Of a DNA stretch of 64,000 nucleotides, positions 1 to 8,734 are shown piece by piece. This stretch comes from Agrobacterium tumefaciens (GTDB lineage: Bacteria > Pseudomonadota > Alphaproteobacteria > Rhizobiales > Rhizobiaceae): contig NZ_CP039890.1 of the NCBI RefSeq assembly GCF_005221325.1, forward strand, positions 248,001-312,000, read 5' to 3'. The position numbers and the translations under genes were made by a program. The notes under the pieces are model-generated. The model was not told the origin of the DNA. It ran no database searches and worked only from the letters and a program-made list of their open reading frames with translations. Position 1 is the stretch's first letter, and each line of letters starts with the position of its first letter.

Positions 1-961
1 TCCGGTCAAGCGTCGCGGACTGAAGAACGGCGTTGAACCCGGCTTCCATGACGTTGAACTGCTCAAGGGTGCGCGGACCGAGGATCACGGACGTCACGGC
101 AGCGTGCGCAAGCGGGAAAGCCTGAGCCATGTGCATAAGCGACATACCTGCCTCCGTTGCAATGCGCTCGAGTTCCGGGAGCAGTTCCAGCTTTCGCCGG
201 TTACCCTCGCGCTGCATGTCGAAGCGTGTTTGTAGGATCGGATAGTGCTGTCCCCACTGCCCCTTTACACGCTCGGCCCTCGATCCTGACGGCACCGAGC
301 CATCGGCCTTGTACTTGCCGGTCAACCAGCCGCCGTTCAGTGGGCTCCAGGCGGTGAAACCCATGCGGTAGTGTTGGACGGCGGGGAGGGTTTCCCTCTC
401 TGCGGCCCGCTGGAAAATAGAGTAGGGCGAGCTTTCATTGATAAATCGCGCTGTCTTGTTCAATCGGCTTACAGATTGTGTCTCCGCCAGATACCAGCTC
501 GGCATCGTCGAGCAGCCGATGTAGCGAACTTTCCCCTGCGTGACCAAGTCGTCGAGAGCACCGAGTGTTTCATCAAGATCGGCCTGAAGGTCGGGCCGAT
601 GCATCTGATAGAGATCGATGTGATCCGTGTTCAACCGTCGCAGGCTGTTTTCCACCTGCTTCATGATCCAGTAGCGCGACGCGCCTTGTTCGTTGCGTCC
701 CTCACCGGCCGCCAGGCGAAACTTGGTCGCAAGCACCACTTTGTCCCGCCGGCCTGCAATCGCTTTGCCGACGATCTCCTCGGATTCACCATGAGAGTAA
801 GTGTCGGCAGTGTCGATAAAGTTGATGCCGCGATCAAGCGCACTGTGCAGGATGTCTATACACTCTTTCTCGTCAGTATTCCCATCCGTTCCGTAGCTCA
901 TCGTGCCCAGCATGTACTCGCTGACCTGAACTCCAGTTCGTCCAAGGTACCGATATCTCAT
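1..961 (-). CDS. aldo/keto reductase, 3'-truncated by the window edge
   Basis: NADPH-dependent reductase of the aldo/keto reductase superfamily (TIM barrel, cytoplasmic). The reading frame starts at ATG 961 and stays open for 320 codons to the window edge, so only the last residues are missing. The catalytic tetrad is visible: Asp50 and Tyr55 in FIDTADTY, Lys80 in ATKF and His121 in QMHRPD. The N-terminus (RYLGRTGVQVS) is typical of YghZ/Tas-like members. It lies 240 bp downstream of the ABC binding-protein gene on the same strand, so it may act on the imported sugar or its keto form. That substrate link is inference. No frameshift was seen. Confidence 0.9.
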   Translation of the reverse strand, partial: MRYRYLGRTGVQVSEYMLGTMSYGTDGNTDEKECIDILHSALDRGINFIDTADTYSHGESEEIVGKAIAGRRDKVVLATKFRLAAGEGRNEQGASRYWIMKQVENSLRRLNTDHIDLYQMHRPDLQADLDETLGALDDLVTQGKVRYIGCSTMPSWYLAETQSVSRLNKTARFINESSPYSIFQRAAERETLPAVQHYRMGFTAWSPLNGGWLTGKYKADGSVPSGSRAERVKGQWGQHYPILQTRFDMQREGNRRKLELLPELERIATEAGMSLMHMAQAFPLAHAAVTSVILGPRTLEQFNVMEAGFNAVLQSATLDR

Positions 962-1151
962 GGCGGATGCCTTTCATCAGTTTGAATGTGGCTCATGGGC
1001 CTACGGTTCGCGCGCGATCTGAGATCGCATGGCACAGCACTCCCGTCGGCCTTTCAACCGTCGTTGAGCGAGAATTAAGGCCGCCCAAACCAATAATTTT
1101 TGTCGTCTATATTCCGGTGACGTCTGTCGATGGTCGTCTCGGAAAGGAACT

Positions 1152-1178
1152 GGATGGCGGTTACTATCCCCGCCATCC
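1152..1178 (-). terminator. inverted repeat after the ABC operon
   Basis: Perfect 9-bp arms GGATGGCGG / CCGCCATCC separated by 9 nt, lying 24 bp past the stop of the binding-protein gene and before the aldo/keto reductase. It could end or attenuate the ABC transcript. There is no clear T-run, so a terminator role is only likely. Confidence 0.4.
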
Positions 1179-1201
1179 CGGCTTGTTACGAGGAGCTTGG
1201 C

Positions 1202-2500
1202 TTACTGCGCCTTCGCGAGTGCTGCACCATACCGTTCGATCAACTCATCGTAGGCATCCGCGGGCGATCCGTCTTTCAGGATCATTCTTTGGAAGGCTTC
1301 GCCGAGAATGGTATGGTAAGTGGACAGGATGGGAGTGTAGGTCACGGTTTGACCTCGCTGTGCCACCAGATCTGCCCATGCCTTCTGGTCTTTGCCGGCA
1401 TCGCCCTGGAAATAAGGCGCTGTATAAGCCGACTTGCGCGACACGACTTCACCACCTTCCGCTGCGAAGGCCTGCGCTTCGGGTGACACCATGAACTTCA
1501 CGAAGGTCCAGGCCGCATCCGGATTGGCGGTCTTCTTGTTGATGGCGATGTTGTAGCTGTACACGGTCTGTTTGTCGGTTGCCGCATAACCGGGCGCCGG
1601 AGCCCAGGCCAGATCGTCACCACCGCCTTGCTGCTTCACTGTCTTGTAGCGATAGACACCAAACACCGCGGTCGCCGCACTGCCGGACCGGAGCGCGTCA
1701 TGCAACTCATTGAACCCCATCTGGGCGCTGCGAAGAGGCGTGACTTTGCATTTCGTGTAGAAGTCTTTGATCGTTTGCGCCGCCTTGACAAACGACTCCT
1801 TGGAAAACGCGATCTTCCCCTCAGGCGTGAAGTATTCGCCGCCGTTTCCAGGCAACATCGTGCTCAGGAAGAATTCACCGAGGCTCTGGGCGCCACCAAG
1901 GCCACCGGTTGCTCCGAGCGGAACTGCGAACGGGATCGTATCCGATTGGCCGAGTTTGTCGCCCAGTGCACACACCTCATCCCAGGTCGTCGGCGGATTT
2001 ACGCCGGCCTTTTCCAGCATACTCTTGCGATAGAAGAGGATAGGAATACGGAAGTCCTGGGGAAGAGCGTAAAGCTTTCCGGTAACCTTCGTGCTCGACA
2101 GCGGCAGGAGCCAATCCTCGTCCGAAATGCCTTCCTTCTTGACCAGATCGTCAAGCTCGAGAAGATTTCCGGTGGCCGCAAATTCGGAAACCGCAAAGCC
2201 GACGACGCGGATCACATCTGGTGTCTGGCTTCCGGACTTGATAGCACGTGCTGCTGCTCCACCGGTCGGATCGACAAGCAGCTCGATCTTGATGTCCGGG
2301 TTCTTTGCCTGGAAAGCGTCGATCATCTTGGTCTGAGCAGCAGACCGGGGATCCTTCGCGTTGTTCGGATCGAGAAACGTCTGGTAGATGATCTTCGTGC
2401 TCTCGGCAAAGGCTTGCGGAGCAGCGAATGCGAGGATGGCGGTACCAATTGCTAGTGCCGCGGATGATTTGATAAGTTTCCGTTTCGATATGGTTTGCAT
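1202..2500 (-). CDS. ABC transporter extracellular sugar-binding protein (family 1)
   Basis: Periplasmic solute-binding subunit of a carbohydrate ABC importer, 432 aa. The start at ATG 2500 is chosen because GGGAGGGAAAC precedes it closely and it begins a good Sec signal peptide: basic MQTISKRKLIK, a hydrophobic core and AFA/E cleavage after about residue 32. The mature part has the family-1 layout (IIYQTFLDPNN, then PDVIRVVGF). It is the last gene of a minus-strand operon (ATPase, permease, permease, binding protein) under the IclR gene at 5591. It is clearly paralogous to the orphan binding protein at 16454-17758 (shared FLDP.N.KDPR and .VDP.G...A.....PDVIRV). The substrate is unknown; a sugar or sugar derivative is expected from the family. 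Confidence 0.93.
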   Translation of the reverse strand: MQTISKRKLIKSSAALAIGTAILAFAAPQAFAESTKIIYQTFLDPNNAKDPRSAAQTKMIDAFQAKNPDIKIELLVDPTGGAAARAIKSGSQTPDVIRVVGFAVSEFAATGNLLELDDLVKKEGISDEDWLLPLSSTKVTGKLYALPQDFRIPILFYRKSMLEKAGVNPPTTWDEVCALGDKLGQSDTIPFAVPLGATGGLGGAQSLGEFFLSTMLPGNGGEYFTPEGKIAFSKESFVKAAQTIKDFYTKCKVTPLRSAQMGFNELHDALRSGSAATAVFGVYRYKTVKQQGGGDDLAWAPAPGYAATDKQTVYSYNIAINKKTANPDAAWTFVKFMVSPEAQAFAAEGGEVVSRKSAYTAPYFQGDAGKDQKAWADLVAQRGQTVTYTPILSTYHTILGEAFQRMILKDGSPADAYDELIERYGAALAKAQ

Positions 2501-2547
2501 GCGTTTCCCTCCCATGTTGAACGAGTTGGTATAAAAGTTGGCGGTCA

Positions 2548-3393
2548 TCAGCCTTTGACGGCGCCTGCCGTCAGGCCGGAGATGAACCATTTTTGAACGA
2601 AGCCGAACATCAGGATAACCGGTGATGATGCGACCATCACAAACGCCATCATGTAGGACCAGGAAATGCCGACGGCGTCGAAGACCTGATTGACAAGCGC
2701 CACCTGGAGGGTCCGTTTTGCGACCTCGGGCGCAAAAACCGCCACAGTGATATAGTCGTTCCACGTTGTCACAATACCAATCGTCGCGACGGCCGCTATG
2801 CCTGGACGTATTAGCGGCAAGATCAGAGCCCAGATGATTTGAAACCGGGACGCGCCATCGATCATAGCGGAATCCTCGATCTCAATTGGAACGGCTTCGA
2901 CGAAATTGGCGATAAACCAGACGGTCTGCGGGATAATGCGAGCGGATAGGATTATCGTGATGACAATACCGCTGTTGAGCAAGCCGACCGTTTCCAGCAG
3001 ATAATAAGTCGGAACAAGCAGGGCGACCCCTGGAACCATCGAGGTTCCGAGTATCACCAGCATCAACGTCCGCTTGCCCCTGAAGGAAAAACGTGCGGCG
3101 GCATAACCTCCGGGAATTCCAACGAGGAGAGCGATGATGACGGCGCCAACGGAGTAGGCAACAGAGTTCCAAAGGTCGCTGAAGAAGGCCGCGTCCTTGA
3201 AGACCTTGGTGTAGTTATCCAAAGTTGGTGACGTTGGCCAAAGAGTAGGCGGAATAACAACCGCTTCGACTTCTGTCTTGAAAGATGTCGCAAAGGCCCA
3301 AAGCACTGGTCCAAGAACGATAATCGCGACAAGCAGTGAACCCAGGATCGCGGGTATCTGTCCGTTTGATCGGTTCGAGAGAGCGTTACTCAT
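2548..3393 (-). CDS. carbohydrate ABC transporter permease (MalG/UgpE type)
   Basis: Inner-membrane permease, 281 aa, of the CUT1 type. It has six predicted hydrophobic segments and the EAA cytoplasmic loop (EIEDSAMIDGASRFQIIWALILPLIRPG), which docks on the ATPase. The start ATG 3393 has AGGATCAGAT just upstream and lies 8 bp after the stop of the partner permease, so the two are co-translated neighbours. It forms the second half of the membrane channel for the sugar delivered by the binding protein encoded just downstream. Confidence 0.94.
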   Translation of the reverse strand: MSNALSNRSNGQIPAILGSLLVAIIVLGPVLWAFATSFKTEVEAVVIPPTLWPTSPTLDNYTKVFKDAAFFSDLWNSVAYSVGAVIIALLVGIPGGYAAARFSFRGKRTLMLVILGTSMVPGVALLVPTYYLLETVGLLNSGIVITIILSARIIPQTVWFIANFVEAVPIEIEDSAMIDGASRFQIIWALILPLIRPGIAAVATIGIVTTWNDYITVAVFAPEVAKRTLQVALVNQVFDAVGISWSYMMAFVMVASSPVILMFGFVQKWFISGLTAGAVKG

Positions 3394-3401
3394 ATCTGAT
3401 C

Positions 3402-4340
3402 CTATCCGGTAGCGCGGCCGGTCAGCCGGCTGTAAAGAGCACCAAGGGCGACATTGATGATCAGGACGACAATCGACACGACAGCCGTCGGCCCAATGTT
3501 GACCGCCTGAACGGTTCCACGAAAAGCTTCGAAACTGAGCGTCGTCGTAGACCCCAGTGGTCCTCCGCCGGTCATGACAATGATCAGCGTCATCAAGGTC
3601 AGGTACATGATGGAAAGCGTCAGCGCGGTGCTTCCCAAGGTGGGAAGGATTTCCGTGAACGTGACATAACGGAACTTCACAAACGCCCCGCCGCCATCGA
3701 TCTCAACTGCTTCATAGAGTTCTTTCGGAATGGACTGCATGGCTGCTGTCGCCATCACCATGACGTAAGGAAAGGACCACCAGGCTGTAACGATGATGAT
3801 GAGGGGCAATGCCATCCCCGGATCCCCTAACATCAGTCCCGGATCAATACCCAGTTTCTGGATCACGTAAGGCACAGGCCCAAATGAAGGGTTGAGGAGC
3901 CACAGCCAGATGCTGCCGACGACCGACATGGATAGCGTCCAAGGGAAAAGGATAAAAACCCGCAATGTAGAACCGGTAACGCCCGCCCTATTCAATACCA
4001 ACGCTGAGCCCAGGCCGAGGATCATCGCGCCGGCCAGAGACCCTCCAACATAGGTCAGAGAAATTATCGTCGTATCCCAGAACTCGGAAGAGGTCAGGAC
4101 TTCGGTGTAGTTGGTGAGACCGGTAAAGCCGACGAGCTCGTAGTATTTGGTTTTCTGGAAGCTCAACCAGATCACAAAGATCGTCGGATAAAGCGTCACG
4201 AGAAACAGGATCAAAATTGCGGGCGTAAACCATACAAAGGGAGCCCAACTAAAGCGGCTCACGATGTCAGTGTCATCCACGACGTCACTCGCCAGGTGCG
4301 TCGCGCTTTGATTGGTGACTTGAAGCGGTGGTATAGACAT
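3402..4340 (-). CDS. carbohydrate ABC transporter permease (MalF/UgpA type)
   Basis: Inner-membrane permease, 312 aa. The start at ATG 4340 (MSIPPLQVTNQ) gives the usual length for the family; the frame extends further upstream only into the intergenic region. It has an N-terminal transmembrane helix (PFVWFTPAILILFLVTLYP) and the EAA loop (IPKELYEAVEIDGGGAFVKFRYVTFTEILP). It pairs with the permease at 2548-3393 and is followed by it after 8 bp. It belongs to the importer with the ATPase at 4394 and the binding protein at 1202. Confidence 0.93.
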   Translation of the reverse strand: MSIPPLQVTNQSATHLASDVVDDTDIVSRFSWAPFVWFTPAILILFLVTLYPTIFVIWLSFQKTKYYELVGFTGLTNYTEVLTSSEFWDTTIISLTYVGGSLAGAMILGLGSALVLNRAGVTGSTLRVFILFPWTLSMSVVGSIWLWLLNPSFGPVPYVIQKLGIDPGLMLGDPGMALPLIIIVTAWWSFPYVMVMATAAMQSIPKELYEAVEIDGGGAFVKFRYVTFTEILPTLGSTALTLSIMYLTLMTLIIVMTGGGPLGSTTTLSFEAFRGTVQAVNIGPTAVVSIVVLIINVALGALYSRLTGRATG

Positions 4341-4393
4341 TCGATTACTATTCCCCTGTGGCCGTATCAGGCGGAGTGGGAGGCGTCGCGTCG

Positions 4394-5446
4394 TTAGGAC
4401 AAGCGCCTGCCAGTGCTCTCGCTGAAGAGATGGACGCGTGAAAGATCCGGGGCCACGGTGATGGTCTCGCCAACTTTCGGAAGAACCCGATCCCGGAATA
4501 TGCACACGATAGTTTGAGCGCCATGCCGAGCGATGATCTGGGTCTCGGAACCGGTCGGTTCGACGACGGTCACGGTAAGAGGCAGTCCCTCGTCGCTGAT
4601 CGTGAGATGCTCAGGACGCACGCCGTAGATCACCTTTTCCGACGTATCGGCGACGCCCGCAGGCAGAGGCAGCATGTGTCCATCCTCGAGAACGAACCGG
4701 CCTTCCTCCACTCGCCCGTTGAGAAAATTCATCGATGGCGATCCGATGAATCCAGCAACAAATACGTTGGCAGGGTAATCATACAGTTCAAGCGGCGCAC
4801 CGACTTGCTCGACGTAACCGTCGTGCATGACAACGATCTTATCGGCCATTGTCATTGCTTCGACCTGATCGTGGGTCACGTAAACGGTTGTGGTTTTGAG
4901 CCGCTGATGCAGTTCCTTGATCTCAGCGCGCATCTGTACGCGCAGTTTCGCGTCAAGGTTCGAGAGCGGCTCATCGAACAGGAATACTTGCGGATTGCGC
5001 ACAATCGCGCGACCCATCGCCACGCGCTGACGCTGCCCGCCCGAAAGTTCGCGAGGGTAACGATCGAGGAGCTTCGTAAGGCTCAGGATTTCAGCTGCCC
5101 GCTGAACGCGCATCTCTCGCTCCTCCCGCGGAGCCTTTTTGAGCTTCAGCGAAAAGCCCATGTTTTCCGCAACGGTCATATGCGGATAGAGGGCATAATT
5201 TTGGAATACCATGGCGATATCTCTCGCCTTCGGCGGGATGTCGTTAACGGTGCGTCCGCCGATCTGGATCTCGCCACCCGTGATATTTTCAAGGCCCGCG
5301 ATCATTCGCAACAGAGTTGATTTTCCGCAACCCGAGGGTCCAACGAGGGTTACAAACTCCCCTTCGTTGATATCGACAGACACGCCGTGAAGCACGCGTA
5401 CGGCGCCGTAAGCTTTGCGAACGGCTTTCAGCTCAACATTAGCCAA
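4394..5446 (-). CDS. sugar ABC transporter ATP-binding protein (MalK/UgpC type)
   Basis: Cytoplasmic ATPase powering the importer, 350 aa. A TTG start at 5446 is preferred because AGGAGG lies 6-8 bases upstream; the frame also runs back to a GTG at 5479 with no such site. Walker A GPSGCGKST is at residues 36-44, followed by the Q-loop (VFQNYAL), signature LSGGQRQR, Walker B VFLFDEP and H-loop THD. The last roughly 120 residues form the MalK/TOBE regulatory domain (IYGVRPEHL). It is the first gene of the operon. The operator-like site 5511-5523 lies between it and the IclR gene. A fossil copy of its first 45 codons, with the same RBS and TTG start, is at 18161-18281. Confidence 0.94.
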   Translation of the reverse strand: MANVELKAVRKAYGAVRVLHGVSVDINEGEFVTLVGPSGCGKSTLLRMIAGLENITGGEIQIGGRTVNDIPPKARDIAMVFQNYALYPHMTVAENMGFSLKLKKAPREEREMRVQRAAEILSLTKLLDRYPRELSGGQRQRVAMGRAIVRNPQVFLFDEPLSNLDAKLRVQMRAEIKELHQRLKTTTVYVTHDQVEAMTMADKIVVMHDGYVEQVGAPLELYDYPANVFVAGFIGSPSMNFLNGRVEEGRFVLEDGHMLPLPAGVADTSEKVIYGVRPEHLTISDEGLPLTVTVVEPTGSETQIIARHGAQTIVCIFRDRVLPKVGETITVAPDLSRVHLFSESTGRRLS

Positions 5447-5510
5447 CTGTTTCCTCCTACCAGCCGACGAGGCGGCCACCTAACCCAGCGCGATCTCCTC
5501 GATCACTATC

Positions 5511-5523
5511 GGAACGTTATTCC
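5511..5523. promoter_or_regulatory. IclR-type operator, site 1
   Basis: GGAACGTTATTCC: GGAA/TTCC half-sites with a 5-bp spacer, 65 bp before the ATPase start. It is one of seven sites of the same 13-bp form in front of IclR-linked genes in this window. Binding by an IclR protein is inferred from position and recurrence. Confidence 0.6.
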
Positions 5524-5590
5524 ACTAAGGATGACAGGTGTCAACAGACATCGGCGTTAGATGTACTGCACCGTGGCCTATAAAATACAA

Positions 5591-6421
5591 TTATATAATA
5601 TTGCCAATGACTTGGGCCCGATGTGATGGGCTCGTTTGCGGGGTAGCCGACGCGATGCGATAGGGCCAGAGTTGAGAAAGTTCCTGAGCAGTTGCCTTCA
5701 CCTGTTCCGCCAATTGAGGCAGTACAAGCGGTGAAAAGTGGTGAATCGGTCCAGCGATGCTCACCGTTCCCACAACCTGACCGCCGACGCGAATGACAGC
5801 AGCGACAGCAGCGACGCCCGGTTCAGCTTCCTCAATCGCAGTGGCCCACCCTCGTTCTTCGGTCTCATCCAAAGCCGCGGAAAATGTCTGCCTGGAGGTG
5901 ATAACCCGCGGGCCACCAAGGTCTGTTCGCCCTAGTCCGCTCGCCACGGCCCTTGCTAACGCTTCCTCTCGATCCAGTGTTGCCAGCCACGCTTTTCCGT
6001 TAGCAGTCGTGTGCAATGGAACTTTTGCAACGAGTTCTGGCTGGTAAATCAAGCCCGATCGCATCCCTTGTGAATGGGATATCCAGGTCAAACCATCAGG
6101 GTCAAGGATCGCAATCCTGCCGAGCCCCTTCGTATTGCTCGCTAACCGGTCCAGAATCGGTTGGCAGATGTCGGGAATCCGTGTTCCAGCTAGCAGGCGC
6201 TGGCCCACGACGGCGAGGCGCAATGAAAGTCGGTAGAATCCGTTCTCAGGGTCCTGCTCGGCCCAACCTAAGTCACACAGACTGTTGAGCAGGCGGTGCG
6301 CCGCGCTTTTCGGGACATCCAGCCGGCGACTGATTTCGCCCAGTGACAGCCCGCTGGCGTTCTCGCTCAACAGCGTAATGACGTCGAAACAGCGGTCTAG
6401 AAGGGATTTGACAAGTCGCAT
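5591..6421 (-). CDS. IclR-family transcriptional regulator (first copy)
   Basis: DNA-binding regulator, 276 aa. The N-terminal winged helix (about residues 5-65: LLDRCFDVITLLSEN, LSLGEISRRLDVPKSAAHRLLNSL) is followed by the IclR effector-binding domain (KVPLHTTANGKAWLATL, then EEAEPGVAAVAAVI). It is transcribed towards the ABC operon and divergently from the Gfo/Idh gene at 6591, with an operator-like palindrome on each side. It is roughly 85% identical by eye to the IclR at 18434-19264, including the identical first 12 residues. It probably senses the sugar or a breakdown product; the effector is unknown. Confidence 0.94.
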   Translation of the reverse strand: MRLVKSLLDRCFDVITLLSENASGLSLGEISRRLDVPKSAAHRLLNSLCDLGWAEQDPENGFYRLSLRLAVVGQRLLAGTRIPDICQPILDRLASNTKGLGRIAILDPDGLTWISHSQGMRSGLIYQPELVAKVPLHTTANGKAWLATLDREEALARAVASGLGRTDLGGPRVITSRQTFSAALDETEERGWATAIEEAEPGVAAVAAVIRVGGQVVGTVSIAGPIHHFSPLVLPQLAEQVKATAQELSQLWPYRIASATPQTSPSHRAQVIGNII

Positions 6422-6444
6422 GATACCACGATATTCGGTTTTTC

Positions 6445-6457
6445 GGAACGCTATTCC
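6445..6457. promoter_or_regulatory. IclR-type operator, site 2
   Basis: GGAACGCTATTCC, 24 bp upstream of the IclR start and 134 bp before the divergent Gfo/Idh gene. Same GGAA-N5-TTCC form as site 1. It is placed for autoregulation and for control of the catabolic genes. Confidence 0.6.
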
Positions 6458-6590
6458 AATAGCATTATGGAAGGCTTTTCACAAGGAGCCGCTTGGATAG
6501 CGGTCAAATGTCAGTTTGCCGTTGTCCATTCGTCCCATCGAGTAAACGACAGCTCCTCCCATTGATGAACCCGGAATAAATGGAGTCGGG

Positions 6591-7598
6591 ATGAAAATTG
6601 CAGTTTTTGACGTCAGCCATTGGCACTTTCCGCTTTACATCCCTGCGCTGAAGGATCCGGGCGTTGAGGTAATTGGCATATCGGACAGCGCTTCGTTTGC
6701 CGGTGCTCGTTTTTCTGATCTGCTTGATTGTAAGCTCTACGGCTCCAATGAGGAGCTCCTGGATGCGGACTTCGACTTCGCCATTGTATTGAGCCGACAC
6801 TCCGACATGGTCAAACTTGCTGAGCGGCTGATTGCCATGGGCAAGCCTTTCTTGATTGAGAAGCCGTGCGGGCTCAATCTGCAGGAGGTTCGTCGTATCC
6901 GCAGCTTAGCCGAAGAACGTGGTGTTTACGTTAGTGTGCCTTTTATCCAGCGCGTAAGTGAACTGGCCGATCGTTTATCACCGGCCGCAGGGCTCACGCC
7001 CGACGGGTTTCAACACTTGTCCTTCAGGTTCATTGTGGGGTCGGTCGCCCGTTACGAGCGGAATGGATGCGCGTGGATGCTGGAAAAGCACCACGCTGGA
7101 GGTGGATCGATGCTCAATGTTGGCATTCACTTCATCGACCTGATCTCGACACTCACGCAAAGTCCCATCACCCGTGTTGCAGGAGAGGTTCGGATCTATC
7201 GACCTGACGTGACTGTCGACGAACAGGCTGTCTTCACCTGCCGAACTGCCGCAGGACAGATTGGTGTGATCGAGACAGGCTATTTGTATCCGTCCACCGC
7301 CGACGATCAGCGGGATTTTGCCTTTTCGCTCGCTCATCGCGAACGCTATATTCGCGGGTATGCCGATCAATTCTACGCCAAATCGCCCGAACAGGAGAAG
7401 GCTTCTGCCACGAACATCGAGTACAATACCGACGAATATTACCCAGTCTTCCTTCGCCGCAGCTGGGCGGATTTAGCGAGCGGCCGTCCTCCCGTTGCAG
7501 GCCTGCTGGAAGCGGAGCGCGCGCTCGCCGTGCTTGAGGCGGGCTACCGATCAGCGACCAATGGTGGAGCGCCTGAGGACGTGGAAACGACCAGTTAG
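6591..7598 (+). CDS. Gfo/Idh/MocA family oxidoreductase
   Basis: NAD(P)-dependent sugar or cyclitol dehydrogenase-like protein, 335 aa, cytoplasmic. The N-terminal Rossmann part (MKIAVFDVSHWHFPLYIPAL) lacks the usual GxGxxG, having FDVSHWH instead. That is seen in some distant members but makes the cofactor use uncertain. The conserved EKP motif is present (PFLIEKPCGL, near residue 90), as is the C-terminal domain motif GGGSMLNVGIHFIDL, whose His/Asp pair is catalytic in the family. It is the first gene of a plus-strand run with an SMP-30 lactonase and a second Gfo/Idh enzyme, which suggests dehydrogenation to a lactone followed by hydrolysis. The substrate is unknown. Confidence 0.88.
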   Translation: MKIAVFDVSHWHFPLYIPALKDPGVEVIGISDSASFAGARFSDLLDCKLYGSNEELLDADFDFAIVLSRHSDMVKLAERLIAMGKPFLIEKPCGLNLQEVRRIRSLAEERGVYVSVPFIQRVSELADRLSPAAGLTPDGFQHLSFRFIVGSVARYERNGCAWMLEKHHAGGGSMLNVGIHFIDLISTLTQSPITRVAGEVRIYRPDVTVDEQAVFTCRTAAGQIGVIETGYLYPSTADDQRDFAFSLAHRERYIRGYADQFYAKSPEQEKASATNIEYNTDEYYPVFLRRSWADLASGRPPVAGLLEAERALAVLEAGYRSATNGGAPEDVETTS

Positions 7599-7619
7599 GT
7601 CGCACGTCGGCCCTGTTTC

Positions 7620-8585
7620 ATGATCGCAGACCAAATGACAAAACCCGACATTGAGATAATTGCGACGGGACTTCACTTTCCCGAAGGACCGGTCGAACTT
7701 CCTGACGGTTCGATTGCCGTCGTGGAGATCGGTGCCGGTAGAATCATTAGGATCAGCGGAGCCGGAAAACACGAAGTATTGGCCCATACCGGCGGCGGAC
7801 CTAATGGGATGGCTCTAGGCCCGGATGGAGCACTCTACGTTTGCAATAACGGAGGGTTTTCCTGGAAGCAGGAGGGTGAGTGGTTGCGACCTGTTGGTCT
7901 TGCCCCTGATTACTCCGGTGGATTGGTCCAAAGGGTCGATATCGCTACCGGTGAGGTGAATACCTTGTATGACCGGTGCGACGGCCGGACACTTAGCGGC
8001 CCAAACGACATCGTTTTCGACAATAACGGCGGATTTTATTTTACCGACACGGGCAGGGTTCGGGAGTTCCAGCGCGACCACGGTGGTGTATTTTACGCAA
8101 GAGCCGATGGCAGTTGGATAAAGAAAGTGGTGTTTCCGCTCCTGACACCCAATGGAGTTGGTCTATCTCCCGATCTTAAGACTCTCTACGTCGCCGAAAT
8201 GGAAACAGCCAGGTTATGGAGCTACGCGATAGTGAAGCCGGGGGTGGTTGAGAGAACGCCGTTCCCGAGCCAAAGCGGAGGGGAGCTTGTCGTTGGTCTT
8301 GACGGCTTCCAGAGGTTCGACAGCCTGAAGGTCGCAGCTTCTGGTAACATCTGCGTCGCAACCTTAGTGACGGGATGTATAACCGTTGTTTCACCACAGG
8401 GCGAACTGCTCGACCAAGTGAGGATGCCGGATATCTATCCCACAAATCTGGGGTTTGTAGGGCAAGACTTACAAGATGCTATCGTCACTCTGTCGTTGAC
8501 AGGCGAGGTTGGCCGGCTTCGGTGGCCAGAGAAAGGTCTAAGACTGCAACATCAGGGTTTGCCTAGTCCTGGCCCGCCTCGGTAG
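7620..8585 (+). CDS. SMP-30/gluconolactonase family protein
   Basis: Six-bladed beta-propeller lactonase of the SMP-30/LRE family, 321 aa (307 if ATG 7635 is used). It shows the family signatures: FPEGPVELPDGS near the N-terminus (metal-binding Glu), GGPNGMALGPDGALYVCNN, LSGPNDIVFDNNGGFYFTD (metal-binding Asn/Asp), and LLTPNGVGLSPD. The family hydrolyses sugar lactones using a divalent metal. It lies 21 bp after the first Gfo/Idh gene and 149 bp before the second, which fits hydrolysis of the lactone made by one of these dehydrogenases. No signal peptide, so cytoplasmic. Confidence 0.92.
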   Translation: MIADQMTKPDIEIIATGLHFPEGPVELPDGSIAVVEIGAGRIIRISGAGKHEVLAHTGGGPNGMALGPDGALYVCNNGGFSWKQEGEWLRPVGLAPDYSGGLVQRVDIATGEVNTLYDRCDGRTLSGPNDIVFDNNGGFYFTDTGRVREFQRDHGGVFYARADGSWIKKVVFPLLTPNGVGLSPDLKTLYVAEMETARLWSYAIVKPGVVERTPFPSQSGGELVVGLDGFQRFDSLKVAASGNICVATLVTGCITVVSPQGELLDQVRMPDIYPTNLGFVGQDLQDAIVTLSLTGEVGRLRWPEKGLRLQHQGLPSPGPPR

Positions 8586-8734
8586 AGGCCTGTTCGCAAA
8601 AGCGGCTAATTATGGCGATGGAAAGCCGCGGATCGCATCGATGCCCTCTCGGGCGGACCGCCGTGTGCAATCGCAGAGGTTCCTCGAATTTTGCAAGCAT
8701 GAGCATTTTCATCCAAGGGTGGGAGGAATCAGAA

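Noticed and set aside
4514..5320. Plus-strand open frame of 268 codons opposite the ABC ATPase
   Set aside because: Mirror of the ATPase coding sequence, with no motifs of its own.
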